64,000 nt of DNA from CAVQNQ01 sp963714205. GTDB lineage: Bacteria; Acidobacteriota; Terriglobia; Bryobacterales; Bryobacteraceae. The stretch is taken from NCBI GenBank assembly GCA_963714205.1, contig CAVQNQ010000006.1, positions 1 through 64,000 of the forward strand. Reading direction: 5' to 3'. The first letter of the stretch is position 1. Every line of letters starts with the position of its first letter. The notes beneath the pieces are model-generated. The model had not been told where the DNA came from. It saw only the letters and a program-made list of their open reading frames with translations, and did no database searches. A program made the translations under genes and the position numbers. This document shows positions 1 through 7,330 of this stretch, one piece after another.

Positions 1-1
1 C

Positions 2-1115
2 CTAGTGTCCTGAGTCAGAGATTCGTTTACAAAGCCGTTCGACCTTGCCGAGTACGAGGTCTGCATCCGCAGTCCAGACGAACGGCTTGGGATCGCGATT
101 CCGCTGGTCCAGATAATCGAGCATGGCGTTTTCAAGGGCCCGAACCGCCGTGTGGCTGCCACGCCGGACACAGCGTTCGGTCACTTCTGCGAACAATCGT
201 TCCACCAGGTTCAGCCAACTTCCGCTGGTCGGCGTGAAGTGAACGTGGTATCGCGGGTGCCGCGCCAACCAGGCTTGCACCTTGCTCACCTTGTGCGTAC
301 CGTAATTGTCCATGACCAGATGAACGTCGAAGCCAGCCGGGAGATTGGCATCGATGTCGTTGAGGAACCGCAGGAACTCCTGATGGCGGTGCCGCCGGTA
401 GCAGTTGCTGATGGTGACTCCGCTGGCCACATCCAGAGCCGCAAACAGCGACGTAACTCCATGCCGTTCGTAATCATGCGATTGGCGGGCCGGCACTCCG
501 GGCGCCAGTGGCAGGATGGGTTGGGTCCGGTTCAGCGCCTGCACTTGGCTCTTCTCGTCCACGCACAGGACGATCGCGTGATCCGGCGGATTCATGTACA
601 GGCCCACGATGTCCCGCACCTTTTCTACAAATTGCGGGTCTTTGGAGAACTTGAAATTCTCCACCCGATGCGGCTGCAATCCGAAAGCACGCCAGATCCG
701 CACGATGGCAGTCTGCGACAGACCTGTTTGTTGGGCCATCAGCCGACGTGCTCCAGTGCGTGCTGTTCGCCGGCATCGATTCCAGCGTCTTGGTAATGAC
801 CTCTTCCACCTGCGCGTCTGTAATCGACCGCGGAGCGCCGGGTCGCGGCTCGTCCAGAAGCCCCTCCAGCCGATGCAATCGAAAGCGCTCTCGCCATTTG
901 CAGACGGTCGCGCCGGTGATGTGAAGCTTGCTGGCCACCGCTCCGTTGCTCAATCCCTCATCACACCCGAGCACGATCCGAGCACGCATGGCCATGGCCT
1001 GCGACGACTTCGGCCGCCGTGCCAGCATCATGAGTTTCTGTCTCTCCTCCGGGGTGACGTTCAGGGGTTTGGTGGGTCGACCGATGGCCATACCCAAGTA
1101 TGCGCCTGGTGCCAT
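2..1115 (-). CDS. IS630-family DDE transposase, frameshifted as given
   Basis: The N-terminal half (1115 to about 746) has a helix-turn-helix region (about residues 20-110, with GAVASKLHITGATVCKWRERF) and ends at THWST. The C-terminal half (739 to 2) has the DDE catalytic core: VDEKSQ, then VMDNYGTHK, then SWLNLVERLF. The halves are in different frames. Dropping one base near 746 restores the canonical junction THWSTRLMAQQTGLS and gives about 370 residues (about 362 from the inner ATG at 1091), the normal size for the family. The stop codon (2-4) overlaps the left terminal repeat. No A-rich slippery run is present at the break, so programmed frameshifting is not obvious. Either the copy is inactive or the extra base is a sequencing error. 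Confidence 0.88.
3..22. repeat. IS630 left terminal inverted repeat
   Basis: This 20-bp repeat matches 1129-1148 in inverted orientation with two mismatches. It begins with the TA target dinucleotide, and the transposase stop codon overlaps it. Confidence 0.88.
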
Positions 1116-1128
1116 CCTTAATCAATGT

Positions 1129-1148
1129 ATTTCTGACTCACGACACTA
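1129..1148. repeat. IS630 right terminal inverted repeat
   Basis: This is the inverted partner of 3-22 (18/20 identical) and ends in TA at 1147-1148. It lies just upstream of the transposase start, so it probably also carries the transposase promoter. Confidence 0.88.
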
Positions 1149-1757
1149 GTCGATTATGAAAGAGCTTGGCTGGTCCCCTACAAGCTTTCACAAAAACTCA
1201 ATGGCGAATTCTCAATCGAAGTCCTCTCCCGACTGTCCCCGGAAAAAGTAAAGGAACTGATGTCGGGGCCGCCGCCTCTTATCCCGTTCTTTAATAAAAT
1301 GAGCGACAGGTTCTATCGCGCAGTTAAACGGATTGCCAACGTGTATGAAGGAAATGCCGCCCGAATCTGGACGGGAAGGCGACCCAGCGCCGAGGTAGTC
1401 TATCGTTTTCTTGAATTCGATGGAGTTGGTCCGAAAATCGCGACAATGGCGGTCAACATTCTTGCACGGGACTTCGAAATAGAATTCGCTGATCGCTCCT
1501 CAATTGACATCTCGGCGGACACGCATGTCTGCCAAGTGTTTGCTCGCCTCGGTCTCTGCCCACCTGAACCCACGGTCCAACAGGTGATGTATAAGGCCAG
1601 AGCCCTTAATCCGGATTACCCAGGCATCATTGACCTGCCGTGTTGGGAGATCGGAAGCCGATGGTGTATACCGAAGAACCCGCTGTGTAACCCCTGCCGC
1701 ATGAAAGACTTGTGCCCGAAAACGGGTTTAGTTGTTCCCCTGTATCACAAAGGGTAG
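1149..1757 (+). pseudogene. Endonuclease III-like DNA glycosylase, 5' end cut off by IS630
   Basis: This is the C-terminal part of an HhH-GPD base-excision repair glycosylase/AP lyase. Numbering from the internal ATG at 1260, a helix-hairpin-helix (FDGVGPKIA, catalytic-type Lys59), the aspartate of ADTHV (Asp87) and a [4Fe-4S] motif C136-X6-C143-X2-C146-X5-C152 are all visible. The spacing Lys to Asp is about 10 residues longer than in E. coli Nth. The same frame stays open upstream of 1260 right up to the IS boundary (VDYERAWLVPYKLSQKL). The natural start therefore lies beyond the IS, outside the window. An internal start at 1260 would lack the first helical domain, so function is doubtful. 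Confidence 0.85.
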
Positions 1758-1860
1758 GTTTTGAGACGAAGGCCAGAGGCCCCAGAATCAAGGCCTGCAG
1801 CGTCTCGAAAGTCAGTCTCAAATGCCAAGCTAAGCCGCCGGGCCGTCCCATCGCCGGCTC

Positions 1861-2934
1861 TCACCCGTGCCGGATCACCAGCACGTCGCCATCCTTGACA
1901 ATGTATTCCTTGCCTTCGAGACGCAGCAGGCCCTTTTCGCGCACCCCGGCATAGCCGCCCAGATCCATCAGCGCTTTCCAGTTCACCACCTCGGCGCGGA
2001 TGAACTTCTTCTCGAAATCGGAGTGGATGGCGCCAGCGGCCTTCACCGCGGGGGTGTTCATGGGGATGGTCCAGGCGCGCACCTCGTCCTCGCCGGCCGT
2101 CAGGAAGCTCATCAGCCCCAGCAGCGCGTACGTGGCCGAGATGAGCCGCTCCAGGCCGGATTCCTTCAGGCCGTAGCTGGCCAGGTAATCGGCCTGCTCC
2201 GCGGCGGGCAGTTCGGCCAGCTCGGCTTCGATTTTGCCGCAAACCGCGGCGGCCAAAGTGTGGCGGCGCCCGGCCAGCGGCCCTTCCAGAAAAGCCTTTT
2301 CGCGCTCGTGCAGCTGGCCCGCTTCCTCTTCGCCCAGGTTGAGAACATACAGCACCGGCTTCTGGGAAAGAAACTGGAAGCCGCGAATGCGCTTCTCGTC
2401 CTCGGGGCCGAATTCGAGCTGCCGCAGCGGACGGTTCTCTTCGAGCGCGGTCTTGCAGGCCGTCAGCAATTCGAATTCGCGGTCGAGTTCCGGGTTCTTG
2501 ATCTTCTTGCGATCCTTGTCCAGGCGCTCCAGGCGCTTTTCGATCACCACGAGATCGCTCAGAATCAGCTCGGTCTCCACGTCCTCCAGGTCGCGCAGCG
2601 GGTCCACGGAGCCTTTTTCGTGCGGGATGGTCTCGTCCTCGAACAGCCGCAGCACGTGCGCGAAGGCGTCCACCACCCGCAGGCTGGCCACATAGCTGGG
2701 GTCGCGCAGGTTCTCCTTGGAGATCGAGGGCATATCCACGTATTCCACGGTGGCGTGGGTCACTTTATTCGGCTCGAAGAGGCGCGCCAGTTCGCCCAGG
2801 CGGGCATCCGGCACTTTGGCCACGCCGGTGCGCGCGGCCGTCGATCCGATGCGGGCCTCCTGGTGGGCGCCGGTGAGAATGGTGAACAGAGAGGTCTTGC
2901 CCGTCATGGGCAGGCCGATGATAGCTGTCTTCAT
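1861..2934 (-). CDS. ychF: YchF/OLA1-like P-loop GTPase/ATPase, divergent
   Basis: The product has 357 residues and begins MKTAIIGLPMTGKTS. The P-loop is at about residues 7-15. The C-terminal TGS-like domain is typical of YchF (RAWTIPMNTPAVKAAGAIH, then a conserved end with EGKEYIVKDGDVLVIRHG). YchF proteins are ribosome-associated nucleotide hydrolases linked to stress and translation. The switch II region differs from the family: the usual DxAGL plus glycine-rich loop is replaced by a shorter VDMPSISKENLRDPSY. The P-loop has MTGKT instead of NVGKS. The ATG at 2934 is used because it starts the GTPase fold directly; the longer open frame upstream overlaps moxR and is not coding-like. It lies 11 bases downstream of the moxR stop, so it is probably co-transcribed with moxR. 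Confidence 0.85.
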   Translation of the reverse strand: MKTAIIGLPMTGKTSLFTILTGAHQEARIGSTAARTGVAKVPDARLGELARLFEPNKVTHATVEYVDMPSISKENLRDPSYVASLRVVDAFAHVLRLFEDETIPHEKGSVDPLRDLEDVETELILSDLVVIEKRLERLDKDRKKIKNPELDREFELLTACKTALEENRPLRQLEFGPEDEKRIRGFQFLSQKPVLYVLNLGEEEAGQLHEREKAFLEGPLAGRRHTLAAAVCGKIEAELAELPAAEQADYLASYGLKESGLERLISATYALLGLMSFLTAGEDEVRAWTIPMNTPAVKAAGAIHSDFEKKFIRAEVVNWKALMDLGGYAGVREKGLLRLEGKEYIVKDGDVLVIRHG

Positions 2935-2945
2935 ATGCGGAGGAT

Positions 2946-3929
2946 CTACAGGGGAACTTCCACCTGGCTCAGGATGTCTTCGATGATGCGCTCGCCCACG
3001 TCGGCGCGGCGCGGCACCAGCGTGGTGCGCGTATTGATGACCACGCGGTGCGCGAAGAGCGGCACGGCCAGGCGCTTCACGTCGTCCGGGATGGCGTAAT
3101 CGCGGCCTTCCAGCAGGGCCAGGGCCTGGACGGCGCGGTACAGAGCCTGCGAGCCGCGCGGACTCACGCCCAGGGCCAGCGATTCGTGCGTGCGCGTCTT
3201 CTCCACGATGGCGAGCATGTAATCCACCAGGGCCTCGTCCACGGTAACGCGCTGCACCGCCTCCTGGAGCTGGAGCACGTCTTCGGCGGCCAGATTGGAT
3301 GGGCCGGGCTGGGGCAATTCGTGCTCCGAATTGCGCACGATCTGGCGCTCGCTGGCCAGGTCCGGGTACCCGATGCGCAGCCGCATCAGGAAGCGATCGA
3401 GCTGCGATTCCGGAAGCGGATACGTGCCGTGATGCTCCACCGGGTTCTGCGTGGCGATCACCATGAACGGCCGGGGCAGCACATGGCACGTTCCATCGAT
3501 GGTGACCTGGCTCTCGTTCATGGCCTCGAGCAGGGCCGACTGCGTTTTAGGCGTGGTGCGGTTAATCTCATCGGCCAGCAGGAAGTTGCTGAAGATGGGG
3601 CCGGGCTTGAACTCGAAAAGCTCCGATTGAAGGTTATAGACGGTCACGCCCAAAACGTCGCTGGGAAGCATGTCGCTGGTGAATTGCAGCCGGTGAAAGC
3701 TGCACGAAACGGCCAGCGCGAGGGCCTGCGCCAGGGTCGTTTTGCCGACGCCGGGGACATCCTCGATCAGCAGGTGCCCGCGCGCTAGCAGGCACACCAG
3801 GGACAGCCGGATGACGTCGGGTTTGCCGCGAATCGCCGATCCCAGAGCTGTTTCCAGCCCGGCCAGCCTGGAGAGAATAAGCGGCGAGACGCCGGCCGGC
3901 GGGGCAATCATGGATTCCCGCTGGGACAT
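2946..3929 (-). CDS. moxR: MoxR-family AAA+ ATPase
   Basis: The product has 327 residues. Walker A is at residues 57-65 (DVPGVGKTT) and Walker B at about 116-124 (FLLADEINR). The sensor region ATQNPVEHHGTYPLPESQLDRF and the MoxR lid (GVSPRGSQALYRAVQALALLEGR) follow. MoxR ATPases act as chaperones for maturing enzyme complexes, often with von Willebrand-type (VWA/DUF58) partners. No such partner is next door; the following gene is ychF. An alternative ATG lies six codons in (3911), and neither has a strong ribosome site. Confidence 0.92.
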   Translation of the reverse strand: MSQRESMIAPPAGVSPLILSRLAGLETALGSAIRGKPDVIRLSLVCLLARGHLLIEDVPGVGKTTLAQALALAVSCSFHRLQFTSDMLPSDVLGVTVYNLQSELFEFKPGPIFSNFLLADEINRTTPKTQSALLEAMNESQVTIDGTCHVLPRPFMVIATQNPVEHHGTYPLPESQLDRFLMRLRIGYPDLASERQIVRNSEHELPQPGPSNLAAEDVLQLQEAVQRVTVDEALVDYMLAIVEKTRTHESLALGVSPRGSQALYRAVQALALLEGRDYAIPDDVKRLAVPLFAHRVVINTRTTLVPRRADVGERIIEDILSQVEVPL

Positions 3930-4259
3930 TTAGAGTCCATCATACCAGGATCGGCCGCAGCCACCGCCGGTTGACTTCGTCCTCGCGTTGTGTCGCAATT
4001 CCACTAGCGGGCCGCTGGCCAGCCCCGCGACCCGCCAGCGAGGCCGTTTATGGATGAGTTCCGCGTGGACCTGGTTCACGGGTGCAATCCCTACTCCGGC
4101 GGCGATGACCGAGGTTCGAAGAAAAGGCCGAAACACGCCCCCGAACCCAGCAATCCCGGGACGGATGAAATCGTTCTTTCCAGCGACGCCGAAGCCGAGG
4201 AGCCGCCGTCCACAACCTATGGGCCGCCCGGGCCAGGCCGGCAGGAATAATGCGTGCCG
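3930..4259. other. 330-bp intergenic stretch, one weak small ORF
   Basis: This gap lies between moxR and the bifunctional-nuclease gene, both on the minus strand. It must carry the moxR promoter, but no convincing -35/-10 pair is visible. It has no tRNA, terminator with U-run, or repeat that I can support. A 66-codon plus-strand reading frame inside it is listed separately with low confidence. Confidence 0.5.
4050..4250 (+). CDS. Possible small acidic protein (66 aa), unsupported by homology
   Basis: The reading frame starts MDEFRVDLVHGCNPYS and ends in an acidic, proline-rich tail. Third codon positions are GC-rich like the neighbours, and a GAGG lies about 6 bases before the ATG. Against it: both other plus frames and the minus strand are also partly open here, the frame is antisense to its neighbours' direction, and I recognise no family. 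It is listed only because it is the best coding candidate in the gap. Confidence 0.2.
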   Translation: MDEFRVDLVHGCNPYSGGDDRGSKKRPKHAPEPSNPGTDEIVLSSDAEAEEPPSTTYGPPGPGRQE

Positions 4260-4745
4260 CTACATCTTATAGCGGCCGAGATCCTCGTCGTTGAGTCCCT
4301 CGAGCCAGCGGCGCAACTCTTCGTTGTTGACCTTATCGGAGACCGTGGAGGCCAGCTTGGAAGATTTCAGGACGGTTTCCTCCACGTAGATCGGGCAATC
4401 CAGGCGCAGCGCCAGGGCCAGCGCGTCGCTCGGCCGGGAATCCACGGTGATCAGCTCGCCATCGCGGTCCAGCCAGATCACAGCGTAGAAGGTGTCGTCC
4501 TTGAGCTCGCTCACCACTACCTTGCGCAAGCCTGTGTTCAGGCCTAGCAGGAGGGTCTTGATGAGGTCGTGCGTCATGGGCCGCGGCGTGGAGACCTTCT
4601 CGATCTCCAGCGCGATGGCGTTGGCCTCGTAAACGCCCACCCAGATGGGAAGCACCGTGTTGCCGTTGACGTCCCGCAGAATGACGATGGGCATGTTGGT
4701 CACGGGATCCATCATCAAACCCCGTATTTTCATCTCGACTTCCAT
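4260..4745 (-). CDS. Bifunctional nuclease family protein (BFN/DUF151)
   Basis: The product has 161 residues starting MEVEMKIRGLMMDPVTNMP. Family hallmarks are the LPIWVGVYEANAIA segment, the central region RPMTHDLIKTLL and the SRPSDALALALRLDCPIYV motif. BFN proteins have been reported as nucleases acting on RNA and DNA in plants; the bacterial role is poorly defined. The ATG at 4745 is chosen because a strong GGGAGG site sits 5-10 bases upstream; a TTG at 4760 would place that site inside the gene. It lies 20 bases downstream of miaB and is probably co-transcribed with it. Confidence 0.88.
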   Translation of the reverse strand: MEVEMKIRGLMMDPVTNMPIVILRDVNGNTVLPIWVGVYEANAIALEIEKVSTPRPMTHDLIKTLLLGLNTGLRKVVVSELKDDTFYAVIWLDRDGELITVDSRPSDALALALRLDCPIYVEETVLKSSKLASTVSDKVNNEELRRWLEGLNDEDLGRYKM

Positions 4746-4765
4746 GGCGCCCTCCCCCAACCTAA

Positions 4766-6093
4766 TTACACCACAGTTACGCTCTCGCCCACCAAGGAGT
4801 TGGGGCCCGAGCGCGTCACACGCACCGTCAGGTAATCGCCCACGAGCGAGTGGCCGTTCTCCCCCGCGTGCGTGAAATTGAGCGTGCGGTTATCGGAGGT
4901 GCGGCCGATCCACTGCCCCAGCGCCTGGTTGCGGCCTTCCACCAGCACCTCCCGCGCGGTTCCGATCAACTCGGCGTTGCGCCGGATCTGGATGGCGCGC
5001 TGCTTTTCCTGGACGATCGCCAGCCGCCGCTGCTTCTCTTCTTCCGGGATGCGATCCGGCATGGCCAGCGCGGATGTATTAGGGCGCGGCGAGTACTTGA
5101 AGCTGAAGATCGAATCGTATTCCACCCGGTCGAGCAGGTCCAGAGTTTGCTGGAAATCGCTCTCGGTTTCGCCGGGGAAACCGACGATGATATCGGTCGT
5201 GATCGAGTAGCGCCGGCGCGCGTTCTTGATCCACTCGATGCGCCGGTCGTATTCCTCGCGCGTGTAGAGCCGCTCCATGGCGGCCAGCACCTTGTTGGAC
5301 CCGGACTGCACCGGCAGGTGCACATGGTCGCAGATGACCGGGTCGAATCCATGGCGTCCACGATGCTTTTTCCGAAATCGCGCGGATGGGAGGTGGTATA
5401 GCGCACGCGGCGGATGCCGGGAATCCCGGCCACGCGCGCCAGCAAGGCGGCGAAATCCCAGCCGGCGGGCGAGGGGTCGCGATAGCTGTTGACGTTCTGA
5501 CCCAGCAACTGGATCTCGGTGTAGCCGCGCTCCGCCAGGCCGCGCGCTTCGTCCATCACGCTCTCGCTGGTGCGGCTGCGCTCCGGCCCGCGCGTGAAGG
5601 GCACCACGCAATAGGCGCACGACTTATCGCATCCCTCGACGATGGTGATGTAGGCCCGGTGGGGGTTGTCGCGGCGGGTGAACGGCGTGTCGAAGGTTTC
5701 GTCCGTATCGAGGCTCAGGCCGGTGACCCGGCGGTCTCCCGATTCGAGCTGCACCAGCATCTCGCCGAGGCGCGTGTAACTGGCCGAGCCGGCCACCAGG
5801 CTCACGTGCGGGGCGCGCTCGAAGATCTTCTCGCCTTCCTGCTGGGCCACGCATCCCAGCACGGCGAAGAGCTTCCCCTTGCCCGCCTCGCGTTTGAACT
5901 GCTGCAGCCGGCTGAAGACTTTCTGCTCGGCTTTGTCCCGAATGCTGCACGTATTGTAGAGCACCAGCCCGGCATCCTCGGGCCGCGCGACCTGCGAATA
6001 ACCCCGCGCGAGAAGCGTGCCGATCACCTTTTCGGAATCGTGCGCGTTCATCTGGCAGCCGAAGGTTTCAATGTAGAAGGTTTTCCCAGACAC
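4766..6093 (-). CDS. miaB: tRNA-2-methylthio-N6-isopentenyladenosine synthase MiaB, frameshifted as given
   Basis: MiaB is a radical-SAM methylthiotransferase that modifies A37 of tRNAs reading UNN codons. The N-terminal part (6093 to about 5343) has the UPF0004 domain (FGCQMNAHDSE, NTCSIRDKAEQ, GCVAQQEG) and the radical SAM motif CDKSCAYC. The C-terminal part (to 4766) continues with HLPVQSGSNKVL, the DIIVGFPGETE segment and the TRAM domain. The two parts are in different frames. Adding one base near 5343, so that DAMDS continues with NPVICDH, gives a 442-residue protein, the normal length. The start is GTG at 6093 with GGAAG upstream. Confidence 0.9.
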
Positions 6094-6213
6094 CGTGCTT
6101 CCATTCTAGTTCAGTGGAGTTCAGGCAAACTTGCGGGTAATCGAACATCGCGCCGTAGCTTCCCGGGGTTCGGCCTTCTCTAATGCGTTCCGTTTCGCAT
6201 ACATTCGAAGAAT

Positions 6214-6552
6214 ATGAGCCTGGTCGAGAAACACTGCGTGCCGTGCCGCGGAGGTGTGCCAGCGCTGAAGGGCGAAGAACTGGAGAAACTCAAGGCCCAG
6301 GTGAGCGGGTGGCAGGTGGTCAATGAGCACCATCTGGCCAAGAGCTTCCACTTCCCGGATTTTCAGACGGCGTTGGATTTCGTGAACCGCGTGGGATCCC
6401 TAGCCGAGACGGAGGGGCATCACCCCGATCTATACCTTTCCTGGGGGAAAGTCGATATCCAGATCTGGACCCACAAAATCGATGGCCTGACGGAAAGCGA
6501 CTTTATTCTTGCGGCCAAAATCGACAGTACGATCGAGCGAAATCAGCACTAG
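6214..6552 (+). CDS. phhB: Pterin-4a-carbinolamine dehydratase
   Basis: This is a 112-residue single-domain protein. The family core EGHHPDLYLSWGKVDIQIW contains the catalytic histidines, and THKIDGLTESDFILAAKID follows. It dehydrates 4a-hydroxytetrahydropterin so that the pterin cofactor of aromatic amino acid hydroxylases can be recycled. No hydroxylase gene is in the window. It is transcribed divergently from miaB and converges on the transglycosylase gene 11 bases away. Confidence 0.93.
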   Translation: MSLVEKHCVPCRGGVPALKGEELEKLKAQVSGWQVVNEHHLAKSFHFPDFQTALDFVNRVGSLAETEGHHPDLYLSWGKVDIQIWTHKIDGLTESDFILAAKIDSTIERNQH

Positions 6553-6563
6553 GGCCCCGCGTT

Positions 6564-7235
6564 TCAGGGATTAGGCGGGGTTGCAGGGCTGGCGGAGGGC
6601 GTCTGTCCGGCGATGGCCCGGTTGCGCAGATCCCGGTCGATTCGCTTGATGTAGTTGACGGTCTCGCGGTACGGCGGAACGTTGTTGAAGCGGTCCACGG
6701 CGGCTGGCCCGGCGTTATAGGCCGCCAGCGCGTGCCATAGCAAGCCGCCATATTTTTGCAAGAGATCGCGCAGGTAACGCGTTCCCGCATCCACGTTCTG
6801 CGCGGGATCGCGGGGATCGGCACCCAATCCCCGCGCGGTCTCGGGCATCAACTGCATCAGCCCGATAGCACCCTTGGGAGAGAGCGCGCCCGGCTGAAAC
6901 GCCGACTCGTTGGCCATCACGCTGCGCACCAGCAGTCGCGGCAGGCCGTACCGGTCCGCGGCGGCATCGGCCAATTCAGTGGGCGAAGGCTGCGCGGGCG
7001 CCCGCGGGACCGCCGCATCCCCTACTGGCGCTGGCGGTACTGCGCCATCGGGCTCAAAACCCAGCAGTTCGGCTTCCTCCATCTCGATCGACCCTTGATC
7101 GAGATACAGCCGCACCTTTCCGCCCTCCAACTCGTGGCGATCCACGTGCATTCGCGAGCCACTGCGGAATAACGCGAATTCGCCAGCCAGGAGTGTGCCG
7201 GCGGACAGAAATAGCAGCAAGACCGATAGGCGCAT
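6564..7235 (-). CDS. Lytic transglycosylase (SLT-domain), secreted
   Basis: This is a periplasmic murein-cleaving enzyme of the soluble lytic transglycosylase fold. It has a signal peptide (MRLSVLLLFLSAGTLLAGEF), a short linker rich in Pro/Ala, and an SLT domain with the catalytic Glu in MANESAFQPGALS, then GAIGLMQLMPETA and AAYNAGPAAVDRF. I place the start at 7235 because it begins the signal peptide directly; an ATG at 7292 would add 19 residues before it. It is divergent from the glucan phosphorylase gene. Confidence 0.9.
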   Translation of the reverse strand: MRLSVLLLFLSAGTLLAGEFALFRSGSRMHVDRHELEGGKVRLYLDQGSIEMEEAELLGFEPDGAVPPAPVGDAAVPRAPAQPSPTELADAAADRYGLPRLLVRSVMANESAFQPGALSPKGAIGLMQLMPETARGLGADPRDPAQNVDAGTRYLRDLLQKYGGLLWHALAAYNAGPAAVDRFNNVPPYRETVNYIKRIDRDLRNRAIAGQTPSASPATPPNP

Positions 7236-7330
7236 CACACCACTTGTTAGTTTGACGCGTTGGACGGTCTGGGCGTGCAAGTCAATTTTCATACTGCTAC
7301 TCTAGTAGTTAGCTGTGTCGTGCCTCGAAG

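Larger units (their letters stand above)
3..1148 (-). mobile_element. IS630-family insertion sequence, complete
   Basis: The element is bounded by 20-bp terminal inverted repeats. The left end reads TAGTGTCCTGAGTCAGAGAT at 3-22. The right end, read on the minus strand from 1148 to 1129, reads TAGTGTCGTGAGTCAGAAAT, an 18/20 match. Both ends start with TA, the dinucleotide target that IS630/Tc1-mariner elements duplicate. The single transposase gene fills the interior on the minus strand. The right flank enters an open reading frame of an endonuclease III-like gene at 1149, so the element interrupts that gene. Only two bases of left flank are visible. Confidence 0.9.

Noticed and set aside
152..796. 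Plus-strand reading frame of 214 codons across the IS
   Set aside because: It is the shadow of the transposase. The minus strand carries the DDE motifs and terminal-repeat logic.
1867..3099. Plus-strand 410-codon frame opposite ychF
   Set aside because: It is the antisense of a clear YchF gene, with His/Gln-rich nonsense composition typical of GC-rich shadows.
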